The notes beneath the pieces were generated by a model. It worked only from the letters and a program-made list of their open reading frames with translations, did not search any database and had not been told where the DNA came from. From NCBI RefSeq assembly GCF_020037125.1, contig NZ_JAIQDG010000047.1, positions 1 through 64,000 on the forward strand: DNA of 64,000 nucleotides. Direction: 5' to 3'. Position numbers and translations under genes: made by a program. Of the stretch, positions 61,708 through 64,000 are shown one piece after another; position 1 is the stretch's first letter, and each line of letters starts with the position of its first letter. This stretch comes from Myxococcus sp. RHSTA-1-4. Lineage in GTDB: Bacteria; Myxococcota; Myxococcia; Myxococcales; Myxococcaceae.

Positions 61708-63585
61708 GTGCGCGACAGAGGCCGCGTGTCTCGGCGAGCGTGGAGGGTTGGAGTCAGTGCCTGGGTTGCCCTGCTGCTGTCGGCCTGTGCCTCCGTGCGG
61801 GGCCGGCCGGCGGACGGGCCGGTCGACGAGGCCGAGGCGTACCTGCGGGCCTGGGCGGCGAATGACCTGGCCGCCCTGCGCCGCGCGGTGGCCGCGCCCC
61901 CCGCGGGCTTCGAGGAGGAGCACCAGCGCTTCCGCGACGGACTGCGCATCGTCTCCTCCCGCTTCGAGCTCGGCCGCATCGAGCGCGACGGTGAGCACGC
62001 GACGGCCACCTTCCGCGCCGTCCACCTGCTGCGAGGGCTCGGCGAGTGGGAGCTGGAGGGCACGCTGCCCTTCGTGCGCCGCGAGGGGCGCTGGCTCGTG
62101 CGCTGGACTCCCTCCGTGCTGCACCCGGAAGCGCGAGCGGGGGACCGCTTCTCCCGCACCCGGACGCGCCCGCCGCGCGCCGACCTGCTCGACGGCAGCG
62201 GCGAGCCCCTCACCCATGAGGGCGAGGTCATCAGCATCGGCGTCGACCCCTCGCGCATCCGGAGCCAGGCCGATGTCGCCTCCGCGCTCCAGGCGCAGCT
62301 GGGCGTGGACCCGGCGCGGCTGGACAAGGTGCTGAGCGCGGCCGGCGCGGCCTCCGAGCGCTTCGTGCCCGTCATCGACATACGGCCCGAGCGCTACCAG
62401 CAGGTGCGCCCCGCGCTGGCCCCCGTGCCCGGCATCTTCTTCCGGCGCAAGACGGCCCGGCTGTCTCCCGCGGAGGGCTTCGCCGCCCATACCCTGGGCC
62501 GCGTGGGCGAGGTGACGGCCGAGCTGCTCGCACAGCTGGGCCCGCTGTACCAGCCGGGAGACCTGGTGGGCCTGTCCGGACTGGAGCGGGCCCTCGAGCC
62601 ACGGCTCGCGGGACGTCCCTCGGGCGAGGTGCTCCTCACCTCCGCGGCGGGTGAGCCGCGCGTCCTGTTCCGCTTCGAGGGTGAGCCGGGAATGCCCGTG
62701 TCCACCACGCTGCTCCCGCGCGTGCAGGCGGCGGCGGAGGCGGCGCTGGAGGGCGTGGAGCTGCCGGCGGCGCTCGTGGCGGTGGACAGCAACACGGGCG
62801 CCATCCTCGCCGTCGCGAGCCGGCCGCTCGGGCAGGCCTTGAACCGCGCCCTCACCGGCCGCTATCCGCCGGGCTCCACGTTCAAGGTCGTCACCACGGA
62901 GGCCCTGCTCGCGCGGGGGATGGACGTGAACGCCCGCGTGTCCTGCCCGCCCGTGGCGGCGGTGAGCGGGAAGTCGTTCCGCAACTTCGAGGACGAGGCG
63001 ATGGGCGACACCACGCTGAAGCAGGTCTTCGCCCACTCGTGCAACACCGCCTTCGTGATGCTCGCGGCGAGCCTGGGCGGCGAGGCGCTCGCGGAGGCGT
63101 CCCGGCGCTTCGGCTTCAACGTGGAGTACAACGCGGGGCTGCCCTCTCCCGGCGGCTCGTTTCCCATGCCCCGGGACGCGGCGGAGCTGGCCGCTGCCGC
63201 CATCGGGCAGGGCCGCGTGCTGGCCACGCCGCTGCACATGGCCTCCGTCGCCGCCGCGGCCGAGTCGGGCCTGTGGCGGGCGCCCTACCTCGTGACGGAC
63301 CTGGAGGACGGGCCGAGCGCCGCGCTGGAGAACGATGCCCGTGCGCCCCTGTCCACGCTGATGCGCGCCGCCGTCGCGGAGGGGACAGGCAAGGCGGCCT
63401 CGGGTGTGCCGGGGCTCGCCGGCAAGACGGGCACCGCCGAGTTCGGCACCGTCCCCCCGCTGCCCACACACGCGTGGTTCATCGGCTACCGCAACGGCGT
63501 CGGCTTCGCCGTCCTGGTGGAGGGCGGTGGCGTGGGCGGCCGTGTCGCCGCGCCCATCGCCGCGAGGTTCGCCTCGGCCCTGTGA
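61708..63585 (+). CDS. Penicillin-binding transpeptidase (class B type, lipoprotein)
   Basis: 625 residues from GTG 61708. A lipobox (LLLSACA, Cys27) replaces the usual single anchor helix. Residues about 38-145 form an NTF2-like MecA_N domain (EAEAYLRAWAANDLAALRRAV), then a dimerisation-like linker (about 160-330), then the transpeptidase: Ser390-x-x-Lys393 in GSTFK, Ser444-Cys-Asn446, and Lys573-Thr-Gly in AGKTGTAEFG. All three active-site motifs are intact. It should cross-link peptidoglycan and be sensitive to beta-lactams; a MecA-like N-terminus can also mark resistant forms. The gene stands alone. Confidence 0.9.
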   Translation: MRDRGRVSRRAWRVGVSAWVALLLSACASVRGRPADGPVDEAEAYLRAWAANDLAALRRAVAAPPAGFEEEHQRFRDGLRIVSSRFELGRIERDGEHATATFRAVHLLRGLGEWELEGTLPFVRREGRWLVRWTPSVLHPEARAGDRFSRTRTRPPRADLLDGSGEPLTHEGEVISIGVDPSRIRSQADVASALQAQLGVDPARLDKVLSAAGAASERFVPVIDIRPERYQQVRPALAPVPGIFFRRKTARLSPAEGFAAHTLGRVGEVTAELLAQLGPLYQPGDLVGLSGLERALEPRLAGRPSGEVLLTSAAGEPRVLFRFEGEPGMPVSTTLLPRVQAAAEAALEGVELPAALVAVDSNTGAILAVASRPLGQALNRALTGRYPPGSTFKVVTTEALLARGMDVNARVSCPPVAAVSGKSFRNFEDEAMGDTTLKQVFAHSCNTAFVMLAASLGGEALAEASRRFGFNVEYNAGLPSPGGSFPMPRDAAELAAAAIGQGRVLATPLHMASVAAAAESGLWRAPYLVTDLEDGPSAALENDARAPLSTLMRAAVAEGTGKAASGVPGLAGKTGTAEFGTVPPLPTHAWFIGYRNGVGFAVLVEGGGVGGRVAAPIAARFASAL

Positions 63586-63691
63586 CTGTTGGCGGTCAAC
63601 CACACGCGCCTCGAAGGGCCTCCTCGGGTTGCCCCTCCTGATTCACGGGGAGTAGATTTCGCTCTGTCGCACGGTTCGGAGTGGGGGACTG

Positions 63692-64000
63692 ATGAGGCAG
63701 CCCGAGACGGCGTTCGACGCGGTCCCCCTCAGCCCGGCCCATCACTTCCGCCTGTATTACTTCGCGGCGGTGTCGAGGGTGCTCTCGCGCGTGGCGGCGG
63801 GCTTCCCGTCGGAGGCCACCGCCTTCGAGGAGTTCCCGTTCCTCGCCGGCTACCGCGACGAGCTGGCCGCGCTGGGCGCCGCCGGGCGTGACGAGGCCTG
63901 GTGGCAGGCGGCCCTCGCGGCCTGGGAGCGGCGAGTCCCGGGCCACCTGCCGGTGCGGGCCCTGCGCGAGGCGGCGCGACTGGACCACCGGGCGCTCACC
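63692..64000 (+). CDS. N-terminal part of a larger protein, cut by the window end
   Basis: ATG 63692 opens a frame that runs to the window edge without a stop (103 codons seen). It begins MRQPETAFDAVPLSPAHHF and continues with an all-helical, Trp/Arg/Ala-rich segment (EAWWQAALAAWERRVPGHLPVRALREAARL). No motif identifies a family. The clear helical pattern and the 106-bp gap after the transpeptidase stop support a real gene. Confidence 0.6.
   Translation, partial: MRQPETAFDAVPLSPAHHFRLYYFAAVSRVLSRVAAGFPSEATAFEEFPFLAGYRDELAALGAAGRDEAWWQAALAAWERRVPGHLPVRALREAARLDHRALT

Overview
The window looks like chromosomal DNA from a myxobacterium of the Myxococcus/Corallococcus/Pyxidicoccus group. It is very GC-rich and tightly packed. 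It carries many lipoproteins, an M4 protease with C-terminal PPC repeats, a Myxococcus-type retron, and several T6SS-associated families (DUF4150, DUF2169, DUF6484, TIGR02270) that are common in these bacteria. I saw no tRNA, rRNA, CRISPR array or insertion sequence. Genus level is inference.

Layout. 0.1-1.5 kb: two coupled genes of unknown function. 1.7-5.5 kb: a ferric-type ABC importer operon. 5.5-15.5 kb: mostly single-gene functions, including a DUF2911 protein, acetyltransferases, a desaturase/PAP2 pair, two tandem lipoproteins behind a MATE exporter, and a double hexapeptide-repeat protein. 15.8-18.1 kb: a secreted thermolysin-like protease. 18.3-26.9 kb: two divergent sets that look like lipid or acyl metabolism (Rieske oxygenase, GH3 acyl-adenylase, GNAT-like protein, RnfD/FG-GAP fusion, and on the other strand a fatty-acid desaturase and a membrane protein). 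27.0-32.3 kb: a retron operon coding for a HEAT-like protein, a SWIM zinc-finger protein, a structured msr-msd RNA bounded by a perfect 28-bp inverted repeat, and a retron reverse transcriptase. 32.4-52.2 kb: an island of four T6SS-type effector/immunity cassettes in alternating orientation. 52.3-64 kb: a STAS-like protein, a PncC/CinA-like amidohydrolase, a GRAS-like methyltransferase, an LVIVD-repeat protein, a TonB-dependent receptor with its own fused TonB C-terminal domain plus a lipoprotein, a small membrane protein, a penicillin-binding transpeptidase, and a gene cut by the window end.

Two regions stand out. The retron resembles the Mx162/Sa163 lineage with accessory HEAT and SWIM proteins, so it is probably an anti-phage tripartite system, but its msr-msd region is clearly shorter than I would expect for Mx162. 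The T6SS island pairs AHH nuclease toxins with two immunity families (Imm11/DUF1629 and Imm49) and with three ketosynthase-fold proteins that have lost the catalytic Cys and the expected His. One toxin carries an in-frame stop, another cassette keeps immunity genes behind what looks like a toxin remnant, and two near-identical DUF4150 genes in opposite orientation flank a 5-kb block that could invert. No T6SS core gene (Hcp, VgrG, sheath, ClpV) is in the window, so the island must rely on an apparatus elsewhere.

A third pattern is structural. At three gene junctions a tiny open frame lies between two genes, joined to both by TGATG stop/start overlaps. At two of them the sequence shows that the junction itself was duplicated.
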